Numbered from the stretch's first letter, positions 44,709 through 55,903 are shown. The stretch is DNA of 64,000 nucleotides from Acidobacteriota bacterium (GCA_016213775.1 JACQZR010000123.1:1-64000), one strand, 5' to 3'. Notes: a model not told the origin generated them from the sequence alone. Translations and numbers: made by a program.

Positions 44709-47153
44709 TTACTGAAGCCGCCGAGCCTGTTGCGCGCCGCAGCCCGCTGCCATTTGTTCCGCTTCTTTCCGGATCCGGACGGTGTTGCCCTGGGCCTTGC
44801 TGGTACTGCGCCGAAAGAAGGCAAGGGACTGGGCGGCGAACCGGCAGGCGACGCTCCGGTCCGGCGTTGTCGTGGCGAGACCCCAATGAATCATCGCCAT
44901 TTCACTCAGGACTCGCTGGGGATCCGGTGCTTTGAGCAACTCCGGTCCGTGCGAAGCGGCCTCCTGGTACAGGGCATTGGAGGCACGCCGGTCTCCGGCC
45001 AGTTGGCGGTACTCGGCGAGCAGCCGCAGGGCATACACCAGCGCGTTGCGTGCCTGGTAGTTTTGCGGATCCGCCTGCCACAAAGACCGGCGCAATTCCA
45101 GGCTCCTGGCCGCATGCAGAATCGCCTTATGCATCTCCCCTTCGAGCCGGTAACTGGTGGCTGCCATGCTGAGATCGAACGCCAGATCGAGTTTGGCGAC
45201 AGCATCCCTGGGATCGGCGCTGACGCGCGCCTCGTCCAACTCCACGGCTTGCAGAGCATGCTCGCGGGCGCGGGCGCGGTCTACCTGGTTATGATCGCCG
45301 CTCATGTAACGGTGGACGAGTGCGAGGTTGCGCATCCGCACCGGATGTCCAGGGGCGAGAGCGAGCAGCTTCTCATAGATCCGGCGGAGTTCCTCCCAGC
45401 GGTACAGGCGCTCCTCGAGCGGTTTGCCGAAGACCGCCTGGAACCGCGCGGCAGCCAGGCCGTGAAGCACGTCCGGATCCAAGGGGGCGAGGCGCGCCCA
45501 GGAATCCCAGAAGTCCGAAGCCTTTTGCACAAATTCCCCGGATCCCGAGCGATCGAATTTTCGCTGCCCCGCACGGGTATTGAGCAATCGGCCGTACTCC
45601 AACCGGCCTTGCCTGTAATCTGGCGCGATTGCCAGTGCGCGTTCGAGTATACGCTGGGCCTTGTCGTAGGATTTCCTGGCCGCGTCCGGGTCGCCGAGGT
45701 TGGCCTGCGTATGTTTGCCCTGCACGTCGCCCAGCCGCACATATGCTGAGGCCAACTCTACTAACAGACCGGCGTCCTCGCCCGCATCGTTGCTCAACTT
45801 GTCCAGGTACTCAAGAGATCGTGCCACCATCTGCTGCCGGATATGCGTGGCGCCGGCCAGCTTCTCGACGCCGTCGTGAAACTCAAAGATGATCGAATTG
45901 GCGAGTGCACGCACGTCGTGGAACCGGCGGAAGGCCAGGTCGCGTTCCGATCTGGCGATACGTGCCTGCCAGAGCGCGGCGGCGAGACTTGCCAGCAGCA
46001 GCACGAATCCGCAGACGCCGGCAAGAACCGCCCGCTTGTTTCGCCGCAGGAACCTGGCGGCGACGTAGGCAAACGCCGGCGGCCGCGCGGTTACGACTTC
46101 TCCCGAAAGATAGCGCCCCACATCGGTGGCCAATTCATACGCTGAGGAATAGCGTTGCTCGGGATCCTTGTGCATCGTCTTTGCGACGATGCAATCCAGG
46201 TCGCCCCGGAGTGCGGCAGTGCGTTGCGGCGGCGCCGCCTGGCTCGGAGGCTGTGGCTCCTGCACGCAGATGATGCGGATAGCTTCGGCCAGGCCACAGC
46301 GCGCGAAATCGTAGGGCCGCGCCGAACTGAGCAACTCGTAGAGCAGCACGCCGAGCGAGTAGATGTCGGAGGCCGTGGTGATGTTCTCTCCACGCGCCTG
46401 CTCCGGGCTTGCATATTGCAGCGTCAGTGGCGCCAGAGGGAAAGCCGTCTGAGCCCGGTCCAGCGAAGGGCTCAGCAGTTTGGCGATTCCAAAGTCGAGC
46501 AACTTGGGCTGGCCTTCGGCGGTGACGAGAATATTGGCGGGCTTGATATCGCGATGAACCGTGAGCTGCCGGTGCGCCGCGTGCACTGTGGAACAAACGC
46601 CGGCGAAGAGACGCAGCCGCTCCTCAATCGTGAGACGCTGCGACTCACACCAGTCCGTGATCGGCTCACCCTGAACATATTCAAGGACGAGGTAGGGGGC
46701 ACCGTCCGCAGCGACACCGGCATCGAGAAGCCTGGCGATATTGGGGTGTTCCAATTGTGCCAGGATGTGCCGTTCCGCCTCGAACCTTCGCAACAACTCC
46801 GCCCTCGACCCGAACGGCCCGATCACCTTGATGGCAACCTCGCGCTGGAACTGTCCGTCATCGCGCGCCGCCAGGTAGACGATGCCCATCCCGCCTTCGC
46901 CAATCCGCCGCAGGACGCGATAAGGTCCGAATCGCTCCAGCGGTTCCAAGTCGTTGGCGTGCGGACCCGATTCGAGGAAATCCATCAGCAGCGGGGTCCT
47001 CTGCAGCAGCCTCTCGGCTTCCACTCGGAGGTCCGGCTGGCCGGCGAGGCGGCTGTCGAGAAATGCGGACCGGTCGGATTCCGGCAACTCCAGCGCCTCG
47101 GCAACCACCACCGAGATCTCCAGCAATTGCGCCGCCGGCATTTCCCGATTCAT
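44709..47153 (-). CDS. Membrane-anchored serine/threonine protein kinase with TPR-like C-terminus
   Basis: The 814-residue protein has an N-terminal helix pair (1-70). A complete Hanks-type kinase domain follows (about 76-350): glycine loop IGEGGMGIVYL (84-94), Lys109 in VAIK, HRD at 200-202, DFG at 220-222, and SPEQARG. A basic stretch and one transmembrane helix (LAGVCGFVLLLASLAAALW) precede a helical TPR-like region (about 430-800) with repeated Ala/Leu-rich motifs. All catalytic residues are intact. Its ATG overlaps the sigma-factor stop by 4 bp, so kinase and sigma factor are translated together. In planctomycetes and acidobacteria such linked kinases may control the partner sigma factor. 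The start at 47153 is preferred over upstream low-complexity extensions. Confidence 0.88.
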   Translation of the reverse strand: MNREMPAAQLLEISVVVAEALELPESDRSAFLDSRLAGQPDLRVEAERLLQRTPLLMDFLESGPHANDLEPLERFGPYRVLRRIGEGGMGIVYLAARDDGQFQREVAIKVIGPFGSRAELLRRFEAERHILAQLEHPNIARLLDAGVAADGAPYLVLEYVQGEPITDWCESQRLTIEERLRLFAGVCSTVHAAHRQLTVHRDIKPANILVTAEGQPKLLDFGIAKLLSPSLDRAQTAFPLAPLTLQYASPEQARGENITTASDIYSLGVLLYELLSSARPYDFARCGLAEAIRIICVQEPQPPSQAAPPQRTAALRGDLDCIVAKTMHKDPEQRYSSAYELATDVGRYLSGEVVTARPPAFAYVAARFLRRNKRAVLAGVCGFVLLLASLAAALWQARIARSERDLAFRRFHDVRALANSIIFEFHDGVEKLAGATHIRQQMVARSLEYLDKLSNDAGEDAGLLVELASAYVRLGDVQGKHTQANLGDPDAARKSYDKAQRILERALAIAPDYRQGRLEYGRLLNTRAGQRKFDRSGSGEFVQKASDFWDSWARLAPLDPDVLHGLAAARFQAVFGKPLEERLYRWEELRRIYEKLLALAPGHPVRMRNLALVHRYMSGDHNQVDRARAREHALQAVELDEARVSADPRDAVAKLDLAFDLSMAATSYRLEGEMHKAILHAARSLELRRSLWQADPQNYQARNALVYALRLLAEYRQLAGDRRASNALYQEAASHGPELLKAPDPQRVLSEMAMIHWGLATTTPDRSVACRFAAQSLAFFRRSTSKAQGNTVRIRKEAEQMAAGCGAQQARRLQ

Positions 47154-47704
47154 ATAGAACCTTGGATGCGATGATGCAGCCACAGCTTTGCAGCGGTCCA
47201 GTCCCGTTTGACCGTGGAGAGCGAGACGCCGAGCATGCCGGCGATTTCCGGCAACTCCAACCCGCCGAAGTAGCGCAACTCGACAAGCTGCGCCAGACCG
47301 GCGTCGACCGCTGCGAGTTCCGCGAGCGCCAAATCCACGTCCAGTAACTCCTCCACTTTCCCGATTCGCAGCGCGGCCTCCAATGGTTCGTGATCCTGCC
47401 CGCCGCCGCGCCTTTCGGCCTGCCGCCGCCGGGCATGATCCACCAGGATGCGCCGCATCAATCGCGAGGCGACGCCGAAGAACTGATCCCGGTTCTGCCA
47501 ATCGAGATCGCCGTCCTTGGCAAGCCGCAAGAAGGCTTCGTGTACCAGCGCCGTACGCTGCAGTGTGTGTGCGGAGCGCTCCCGCTGCATGTAGAACTGC
47601 GCGATACGGCGGAGTTCCTCATAGACAAGAGGGGCCAGTTCCTCGAGCGCGGCGGAATCGCCATCGTGCCACCGGCGCAGCAATTGCGTGATATCCCTCG
47701 GCAT
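47150..47704 (-). CDS. ECF sigma factor (TIGR02999-like)
   Basis: The 184-residue sigma factor has region 2 (about 5-95: LLRRWHDGDSAALEELAPLVY, YEELRRIAQFYM, HEAFLRLAKDG, FFGVASRLMRRILVDHARRR) and region 4 (about 125-180: LVELRYFGGLELPEIAGMLG, VSLSTVKRDWTAAKLWL), the typical helix-turn-helix. The long acidic linker (DHEPLEAALRIGKVEEL) matches acidobacterial TIGR02999 members. It is translationally coupled to the membrane kinase, which suggests that signal input comes through phosphorylation or a shared regulon instead of a classical anti-sigma. The target promoters cannot be read from this window. Confidence 0.92.
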   Translation of the reverse strand: MPRDITQLLRRWHDGDSAALEELAPLVYEELRRIAQFYMQRERSAHTLQRTALVHEAFLRLAKDGDLDWQNRDQFFGVASRLMRRILVDHARRRQAERRGGGQDHEPLEAALRIGKVEELLDVDLALAELAAVDAGLAQLVELRYFGGLELPEIAGMLGVSLSTVKRDWTAAKLWLHHRIQGSI

Positions 47705-47784
47705 GGCCTTCTTGAATTGTAGTCCAGCGTTTCCCGCTGAACCTGGTCATGCCTATATCCCGCACTGTGTTGCCTGGCCCGAGC

Positions 47785-48327
47785 CTACATCGCCATCTTC
47801 AAAGCCCCACCCTTCCAACTCGTTCCGCTCCACAGCAGTTGTTCCACTTTGTCCTTGATCGGGCCGTGAACCTGTTTGTTGCCCACGAGGGCTACTGTTA
47901 GTTCCCGGGTTGGGCATGCCAGCAGTCCGACGTGGGGCGCGCAGTTGCCAATGTCAATCGCCGATCGGACCACGGGCGCGTGCGCACCGGCCACCCACGG
48001 CCAACTGACTTGCTTCTCAGCATAGTACTGAAAAAAGTCCTGTTCTTTTTGGCTCGTCATGGCGAAGCCGAACGTGAACGGGACGTTCACGATGAGGAAG
48101 GGCCGCTTGCCCATGACTGTCATGGAAAGCTGCAACTTTCGCAGTTGCTCGAACACGGGCCCGCAGGTTTCGCAGCCGGGATAGCTTGAAAAGAACAGGA
48201 AGTGATCCTGTTGCAGGATAAACTGCATCGGGTATGGTTGCGGTGCGCCCGAGTAACCGAAATGTTGCAGCTTGTCGGCCAGCAGGCTCCTCAGATTCAG
48301 ATTCAGCTCTCTGGGGTAGATCGGCAT
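47785..48327 (-). CDS. Thioredoxin-like protein with CETC motif, partner of a small membrane protein
   Basis: The 180-residue protein has no signal peptide. Residues about 38-160 fit a thioredoxin fold: a hydrophobic strand QDHFLFFSSYPG, the CETC motif (C52, C55) at a helix start, strand PFLIVNVPF, then a Cys-Pro-Thr (138-140, cis-Pro position) and ELTVALVGNKQVHGPIKDK. C129 and C138 could give further redox or metal roles. I do not recognise a named family. The gene starts 21 bp after the stop of the upstream small-membrane-protein gene, with AAGGAG 10 bases before its ATG; both proteins start Met-Pro-Ile. The pair looks like a cassette, perhaps acting on disulfides or maturation of the membrane peptide (speculative). 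Confidence 0.6.
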   Translation of the reverse strand: MPIYPRELNLNLRSLLADKLQHFGYSGAPQPYPMQFILQQDHFLFFSSYPGCETCGPVFEQLRKLQLSMTVMGKRPFLIVNVPFTFGFAMTSQKEQDFFQYYAEKQVSWPWVAGAHAPVVRSAIDIGNCAPHVGLLACPTRELTVALVGNKQVHGPIKDKVEQLLWSGTSWKGGALKMAM

Positions 48328-48348
48328 TGGTTGGTTTCTCCTTCGTTC

Positions 48349-48663
48349 TCACAAGGCCATGTACAGCTTGAGAAAGAGCTTGCAGAACGCCTCTCGCTGG
48401 TTGTAGATCGTGATGATCGCGAGGGCGATCATCAGTATGGCCAGCAACGTCAACAGTGTGGCGCCCGCCGGCGAAGCCACGATCGCAGCGGTAACGAGCG
48501 GGTTGAGTGCAAACAAGCTGATTGACGTAGTGATCAGGATTTCAGTGACCATGGCGTACTTATCCATCTGCAGCAACACCTTGTTCACGAATCCCGATGA
48601 ACATTTGCTCTTGGGAAATGGCGAGTTCTTGATGGAATTCCACGACGGTAGCGCAATAGGCAT
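48349..48663 (-). CDS. Small two-helix membrane protein, cassette partner of the thioredoxin-like protein
   Basis: The 104-residue protein has a hydrophilic N-terminus (MPIALPSWNSIKNSPF, C21) and two adjacent hydrophobic segments (about 38-63 and 66-87: VTEILITTSISLFALN, TLLTLLAILMIALAII). A basic tail contains C94. There is no signal peptidase site; the shape resembles a holin, a bacteriocin-type or immunity peptide, or a small scaffold. A strong GAGGAGG site lies 7-8 bases before the ATG. The surrounding DNA looks less GC-rich than the neighbouring kinase and repeat genes, consistent with acquisition. No named family recognised. Confidence 0.65.
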   Translation of the reverse strand: MPIALPSWNSIKNSPFPKSKCSSGFVNKVLLQMDKYAMVTEILITTSISLFALNPLVTAAIVASPAGATLLTLLAILMIALAIITIYNQREAFCKLFLKLYMAL

Positions 48664-48789
48664 GCCGTTCCTCCTCGTAGAGGGAATGCGCAGACGGCGG
48701 ACCAAACGGTTCAAAAGAGTTTGACGGGTTGAGCAGTAGCCAGCCGGTCAGCCGGAAATCGCGAGCGCGTCTCCCCGCACTCCATAACG

Positions 48790-49550
48790 CTACCTTCCGA
48801 AGTATCCGCTCACTTCCACCACAACATCGGTGCGGCGGTGGGCAAAGACGTCGATGGCGCCCCCGGTCCCGGCGCGGACGATGGCCCCGCTACTCACTAC
48901 CTGCCCCTGGAAGGCGTTCAGAATGGATGCGTTGGGCCGCGGTTGTCCGGTGGGGTAGGCCGTCAGGAACGGCATCGGATTCCCATTCGGCAGCGCGGTG
49001 ACGTTGATCGCGCAGCCTTGGGCCGTCGCAGGAATGCCGGAACAGCCGGCAGCGGTGGGGATATGGATGGTGCGCGCGGTCTCGTCGGCGTAAGGGCCGC
49101 CGCTTGTGGTGGAATTGCCGGCACGACACTGCTTTACCGGGAAGTAGAAGAGCCCGCGTTGCCCGTTGTCGGCGGCGTAGTAGCCGTTGATATCCACCAG
49201 CAGATCGGTGGCGTCAATACACCTGGATCGATCCATCGGTGGCCGCGGGGATGATCACGCTCTTGGCCAGCACGCGGCCCGCAAAGGAATTGATGCTGGA
49301 CACGTTTGGCTGCACGACCGCGATGGCCGCCGGCCCGCCGGTGACCGGTACGCCCCCTCGTCTCGATGGCGCGGCACGGCGTTACCGGTAGCAGACTAGG
49401 CTGGCTACCGCCGCGGTGTCCGTGTTGTATCCGCCGATGTCGATCGGCACGTCCGTGCGGCCCGGTGTAGACACCGTTGCCGCCGTTTGTTCCCGCTGCG
49501 AGGATGGACGAATTGGCGACAATCGGTCCATCGGTGCCGCGATCACCCCC
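48790..49550 (-). pseudogene. Degraded copy of the C-terminal repeats of the giant repeat protein
   Basis: The 3' part (48790 to about 49200) still encodes about 130 residues closely matching the last repeat of the 1498-residue protein (PVKQCRAGNST, TALPNGNPMPFLTAYPTGQP, ending EVSGYFGR). Farther out, 49195-49340 matches the preceding repeat, and 49350-49550 matches fragments of the first one, but with deletions, frameshifts and no common frame. The DNA similarity to 39919-40800 is roughly 80-85% in the best parts by eye. It stops where the vapC gene begins. No functional product is expected. Confidence 0.85.
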
Positions 49551-49968
49551 GCGTCCCCAATGGCAGGAGCGGACGGAACCGTTGATTCGTCCCCCAGCGA
49601 TAGACCAGGAAATCGCTATCGAGTGTCAAAATCTCTCCCGTGCCAATCTCGGTTGCCAGGTGAATCAGGCAGGCGTCCGCGAAGTCCACTTTCCTGTCCG
49701 CATATTTCTTGAGAGTCCGCTGTATCGAGCGGGCCGATTCGCTGAGATGCAGTGGGATCCGGAACACACCGGTTGCGACGTTCTCCAGAATCGCCTCCCC
49801 AGCGCCCGGCAGTCCCCGGGTGAGGTAACAACTCTCCGCAATGACGGCCTCACAGGTGACCAGTTGCACGGAGGCGCCCTGCACCAGCCGGGCACACTCG
49901 GCGTGCGTTCTCTCACTCCTGTCCAAGAGGGCTACGATTACACCGGTGTCCAGCAGCAACGCCTTCAT
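49543..49968 (-). CDS. vapC: VapC-type PIN-domain toxin
   Basis: The 141-residue protein has the PIN-domain acidic cluster: D7 in LLDTGVIVALLD, E45 in AVIAESCYL, D98 in VDFADACLI, and D117/D119 in LTLDSDF. It is a likely Mg-dependent ribonuclease that cuts tRNA or rRNA when free of its antitoxin. The upstream antitoxin gene overlaps by 4 bp. Full length and intact acidic residues suggest it is functional. It directly abuts the relic of the repeat-protein gene, at what looks like a rearrangement breakpoint. Confidence 0.9.
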   Translation of the reverse strand: MKALLLDTGVIVALLDRSERTHAECARLVQGASVQLVTCEAVIAESCYLTRGLPGAGEAILENVATGVFRIPLHLSESARSIQRTLKKYADRKVDFADACLIHLATEIGTGEILTLDSDFLVYRWGTNQRFRPLLPLGTRG

Positions 49969-50195
49969 CCACCGAATGCCTTCAGGTGGCTTTTATTCGA
50001 ACCGAGGTCGGGAACTCCGGATTCGAACTTCCCCAGGCCGGCCACGCGGCTCTTTCCGCGCATCGGATGACACGCAGCCATGCCGCGCAACGCCTCGCGA
50101 ACGATTTCCGAACGGCTCTTTCCTGTCGCGCGAACCAGTTGTGCAAGAAGCCGGCTGCTTTCCTCATCCAGGCGAGCCTGAACCATTTCTGTCAT
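49965..50195 (-). CDS. vapB: Ribbon-helix-helix antitoxin (VapB-like)
   Basis: The 76-residue protein has an N-terminal ribbon-helix-helix (about 1-42): MVQARLDEESSRLLAQLV, TGKSRSEIVREALRGM, the pattern of CopG/Arc-like antitoxins. The C-terminal tail (43-76) is flexible and likely wraps the toxin. It overlaps the VapC gene by 4 bp. The 96-bp upstream gap to the DUF1501 gene must contain the operon promoter; a run of TACTAC-type sequence (50213-50240) lies there but no clear operator was resolved. Confidence 0.85.
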   Translation of the reverse strand: MTEMVQARLDEESSRLLAQLVRATGKSRSEIVREALRGMAACHPMRGKSRVAGLGKFESGVPDLGSNKSHLKAFGG

Positions 50196-50291
50196 GACCG
50201 CTATTGTACTACAAACTGATATTTGTACTACTTCGTACTATTGCAGCCTACGTTAGCGCCGTCGCCGGAGTAGCACGTAGCTCGCGACGCT

Positions 50292-51678
50292 CTACGCCCG
50301 CAACTTCTTCATTAACTCCAGGCTCCCGCCGACATCGGTAAGGCGGAAGTCACGGCCTTGATAGCGGTAAGTGAGCTTGGTGTGGTCCAGGCCCATCAGA
50401 CCAAGGATGGACGCGTGCAGATCGTTGATGTGGACTTTGTCCGCCACGGCCCGCAGACCGAGCTCGTCCGTCGCGCCGATCACTTTACCGCCACGCACGC
50501 CTCCGCCAGCCATCCAGATAGTGAATCCGTAGGGATTGTGATCGCGGCCTTCCGCCCCTTCCCGGCCGCCGTCCGATGTGGGCGTGCGGCCGAACTCACC
50601 GCCCCAGATCACCAGCGTCGAATCGAGCAGCCCGCGCGACTTGAGGTCTGTGAGCAGGCCCGCCACCGCTTTGTCCGTCTGCGCCGCCTTGGCCTGATGA
50701 TTCCTGTCGCAGGCGATATGGCCATCCCAATCGGTGGCGTTCATGCCGTTGCCGGACCACACTTGCACAAAGCGCACGCCGCGCTCCACCAGCCGCCGCG
50801 CCAGCAGGCACCTTCCACCGAAGTCGGCACTCAGCGCGTCGTCGAGACCGTACAGTTTGCGGGTCGCTTCCGATTCACCGCTGATGTCGGTTGCCTCGGG
50901 AGCGGCCATTTGCATGCGGAAGGCGAGTTCGTAGGATGCGATGCGCGCCGATAGTTCGGAATCGTTGGCACGCGCGCCGAGGTGCTCTTCGTTGAGCGTG
51001 CGAAGCGTCTGCAGCAGATCCTGTTGATCAGCTTCCTTGATACCGCGCGCCGGCGTGAGGTTGAGAATCGGATTGCGGCCCGGCCGGAATGTTGTCCCTT
51101 GATACGCTGTAGGCAGAAAGCCGTTGCCCCACACCGCGGGCCCGGAACGTACGCCGCCTTCCAGCAACACCACAAAGCCGGGAAGATTCTGATTCTCCGT
51201 ACCGAGTCCATAGAGGATCCACGATCCCAGGCTGGGACGGCCGATGCGAGACCATCCGTTGTGGATCAGGAACTGCGCCTGCGAGTGGGTGAAGCCTTCG
51301 TGATAGCACGAGCGGATGACCGCGATGTCGTCCACCATGCGCGCGTTGTGCGGGAGCAGATCCGACACTTCGATGCCCGACTGGCCGTGTTTGCGGAAGC
51401 TGCGTTTGGAGCCGAGAACGATCGAGTCCTTGAACTGGCTGTTTTGGAAATCGGCGTTGCCGAAGGTGGGCGGAGGATGCTGGCCATCCAGCTTGTTGAT
51501 CAGCGGTTTGGGGTCGAAGGTGTCCAGATGGCTCGGGCCGCCTTGCATGAACAGCGAGATCACTCGCTTGGTGGCGCCCGGCAATTGCGCCGATTTCGAT
51601 TCCTGTGCAAGCAAGTCCACCGCGGCCAGCCAGCCAATGCCGAGGCCGGAATGTTGGAGGAATTTGCGGCGCGAGGGT

Positions 51679-51689
<11 letters not shown>
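50292..51689 (-). CDS. DUF1501 family protein (second locus)
   Basis: The 465-residue protein has a twin-Arg-type N-terminus (MSIEPSRRKFLQHSGLGIG) and the family motifs: VISLFMQGGPSHLDTFDPKP, LARRLVERGVRFVQV, STLVIWGGEFGRTPT, GRDHNPYGFTIWMAGGGVRG, and LMGLDHTKLTYRYQGRDF at the end. The start ATG overlaps the upstream DUF1549/DUF1553 gene by 11 bp. Its C-terminus is nearly identical to the relic at 44446-44565, pointing to duplication of this gene. It is more distantly related to the DUF1501 gene at 26434-27888. Function unproven; exported partner of the DUF1549/DUF1553 protein. Confidence 0.9.
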
Positions 51690-53991
<2,302 letters not shown>

Positions 53992-54011
53992 AGAGTGAAC
54001 TCTATCACTGC

Positions 54012-54464
54012 TTAGAGCAGGCTGTCCAAGACGAGGACTTGGAGAGCAGTCACGCGATCGAAGGTACCGTCGTTGGTGATGAACCCCGTAGCGCCGGAAT
54101 GAACCGCGGTCGCGGCTTGCAGGGCGTCCGGCGTCCGCAACCGGTATCTAGCACGCAAACGGGCCGCTTCGTCCGCGATGGGAAGGCCGGGTGGTACCCA
54201 TTCGAGGTTCGGATAGGTTGAGAGTAGGCCATATATGTGATCCACCCGCTGATCGTCGGGATCTTTGTAGGGGCCCGCGAGCAGCTCGGTCATGGTGATG
54301 GTCGACGTGACAGCGCGGGAAGACGGGGCTTCCAGCCAGCGAAAGATGTGATCAGTCAAATGGAGGTAGCGGATATTCTCATCCAGTTGGTAGATAAAGA
54401 CGTGGGTGTCCAACGCAATCCTCTGGTGGTTTAGGAGGAATCGGCGAAGCCGGTCTATTCCCAA
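54012..54464 (-). CDS. PIN-domain toxin of an AbrB-linked toxin-antitoxin pair
   Basis: The 150-residue PIN-domain protein has acidic residues D19 (ALDTHVFIYQLD), E60 (ITMTELL), an Asp in RTPDALQAATA and one in FITNDGTF. It is a probable Mg-dependent RNase. The AbrB-type antitoxin gene upstream overlaps by 10 bp. The sequence differs clearly from the VapC at 49543, so the two are separate modules. It ends 20 bp before the start of the DUF1549/DUF1553 gene on the same strand. Confidence 0.88.
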   Translation of the reverse strand: MGIDRLRRFLLNHQRIALDTHVFIYQLDENIRYLHLTDHIFRWLEAPSSRAVTSTITMTELLAGPYKDPDDQRVDHIYGLLSTYPNLEWVPPGLPIADEAARLRARYRLRTPDALQAATAVHSGATGFITNDGTFDRVTALQVLVLDSLL

Positions 54465-54673
54465 CTCCGGCGCTCCTTTTTGAGGTACTCCTTGGAATAG
54501 GAACCGCGGGCCAGGCCACGAATTGCGGAGTGCGGGGAGTCGGGTTTCTGAAGCACGATGACACGTGTTCCGCGAACCACAACGGTCAACTTGTCGCCGG
54601 GCTTTACACCCAACGCCTCCCGCGCCTCACGCGGGATCACGATCTGGTGCTTGGAGGAGAGGGTCGCTTCCAT
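54455..54673 (-). CDS. AbrB/SpoVT-type antitoxin
   Basis: The 72-residue protein begins MEATLSSKHQIVIPREARE and continues ALGVKPGDKLTVVV, the swapped-hairpin AbrB DNA-binding fold. The tail (SIRGLARGSYSKEYLK-like region, about 45-72) would bind the PIN toxin. The start at 54673 fits the family N-terminus; a 36-codon upstream extension has no similarity and crosses the likely promoter. It is divergent from the cytochrome c gene 114 bp away; both promoters lie in that gap. Confidence 0.88.
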   Translation of the reverse strand: MEATLSSKHQIVIPREAREALGVKPGDKLTVVVRGTRVIVLQKPDSPHSAIRGLARGSYSKEYLKKERRSWE

Positions 54674-54787
54674 CGCTTTACATAATAGCAAAAAGTAAAG
54701 TTCGCACGGCCGTGGCGGATAGCGGACACTGATCGCCCGCAATAAACCATGTTGTGTCACAATGTCTGAAACCGCTTCCATTTCACC

Positions 54788-55903
54788 ATGAAGAACATCA
54801 CTCGCACTCTTCGTCTCACTGCGCTTGTGAGCACAATGGCGCTGACCGTTTCCGCGCAGCGCGGCCGTCCTCCGGCCCCTGCCCCCCGCGGTCTTCCCGA
54901 TGAGCCCGGCAAGGAAACCGTCATCCGCCTTTGCGGCTCAACCTGCCATGGTCCGCAGATCGTCAGCGGCAAAGGCTACTCCAAGGACAACTGGGCCGCA
55001 GTGGTGAACGGCATGATTTCGCGCGGCGCGAAAGCGAATGCCGCCGAGTTCACAGAGATCGTCGACTACCTCGGCAAGCACCTGCCGCCGCGGACCGGAA
55101 CGGCAGGCGCGGGCGGCGTCGGATTCATCGGGGCAGGCCCGGACGACGCGCACATTGTCGATGCGGCCGCGGCCGATCGCGGCAAGTCCACCTATGTCGC
55201 CGAGTGCGTTACGTGTCATGGTCCCAAGGCGCGCGGCGGCCCCGATTCGCTGCCTCCGGCGCAACGCGGCGCGGACCTCGTGCGGTCGCTTGTCGTGTTG
55301 AAGGATCGCTATGGTGCAACCATCGGAGCCTTCCTCAAGAAGGGCCATCCGATGCAAAGCGGCAAGGCCAGCGCCCGCCTGGACGGCGCTCAAGTGATCG
55401 ACCTCGCGCACTTCCTCCATGCCAAGGTTGGCGAGACGCTGCGCAGCGGACCGTACTCGCAGCCCATCAACGTGCTCACTGGCAACAAGGCCGCCGGGGA
55501 AGCCTATTTCAAGGGTGCGGGCGGATGCACCCACTGCCATTCCATCAGCGGCGATCTGGCGGGCATCGGCAAAAAGTATGACCCCGTAATGCTGCAACAG
55601 AAATTTCTCTTTCCGCGAACATTTGGTTTTGCGCGCGGTGGCGGCGCGCGTGCTGCCGCGCCGAAGCAGGTGACGCTCAAGGTGACGCCACCCGATGGCA
55701 AGACCGTCAGCGGCACGCTTGCCTATCTCGACGACTTCAACGTCGCCCTGCGCGATTCGGAAGGGGAATACCATTCGTGGAAGCGCACGCCCGCGCTCAA
55801 GGTGGAAAAGAACGATCCCTATCAAGGCCACATCGACCTGCTGGACAAGTACACCGACAAAGACATCCACAACGTAGTTGCCTTCCTGAACAGCGTGCAA
55901 TAG
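54788..55903 (+). CDS. Exported c-type cytochrome with three haem motifs, one of CxxxCH form
   Basis: The 371-residue protein has a signal peptide (ending near TVSAQ, residue 24) and three haem motifs: C49-GST-C53-H54 (CxxxCH spacing), CVTCH (C140-H144) and CTHCH (C247-H251). Each has cytochrome-c-like helices around it (VVNGMISRGAKANAAE, DLAHFLHAKV, DIHNVVAFLN). The last domain carries a beta insertion (about 290-345). It lies 9 bp upstream of the PQQ dehydrogenase, which strongly suggests that it accepts electrons from that enzyme. CxxxCH is rare but known in a few cytochromes; whether it is loaded with haem here is uncertain. Confidence 0.85.
   Translation: MKNITRTLRLTALVSTMALTVSAQRGRPPAPAPRGLPDEPGKETVIRLCGSTCHGPQIVSGKGYSKDNWAAVVNGMISRGAKANAAEFTEIVDYLGKHLPPRTGTAGAGGVGFIGAGPDDAHIVDAAAADRGKSTYVAECVTCHGPKARGGPDSLPPAQRGADLVRSLVVLKDRYGATIGAFLKKGHPMQSGKASARLDGAQVIDLAHFLHAKVGETLRSGPYSQPINVLTGNKAAGEAYFKGAGGCTHCHSISGDLAGIGKKYDPVMLQQKFLFPRTFGFARGGGARAAAPKQVTLKVTPPDGKTVSGTLAYLDDFNVALRDSEGEYHSWKRTPALKVEKNDPYQGHIDLLDKYTDKDIHNVVAFLNSVQ

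Noticed and set aside
44446-44886. 146-codon open frame as an intact gene
   Set aside because: Only the last 40 codons match DUF1501; the rest is unrelated and overlaps the kinase 3' end.
47154-47501. N-terminal extension of the kinase
   Set aside because: Low-complexity Arg/Gly-rich stretch overlapping the sigma-factor gene; the ATG at 47153 overlaps its stop by 4 bp in the usual coupled way.
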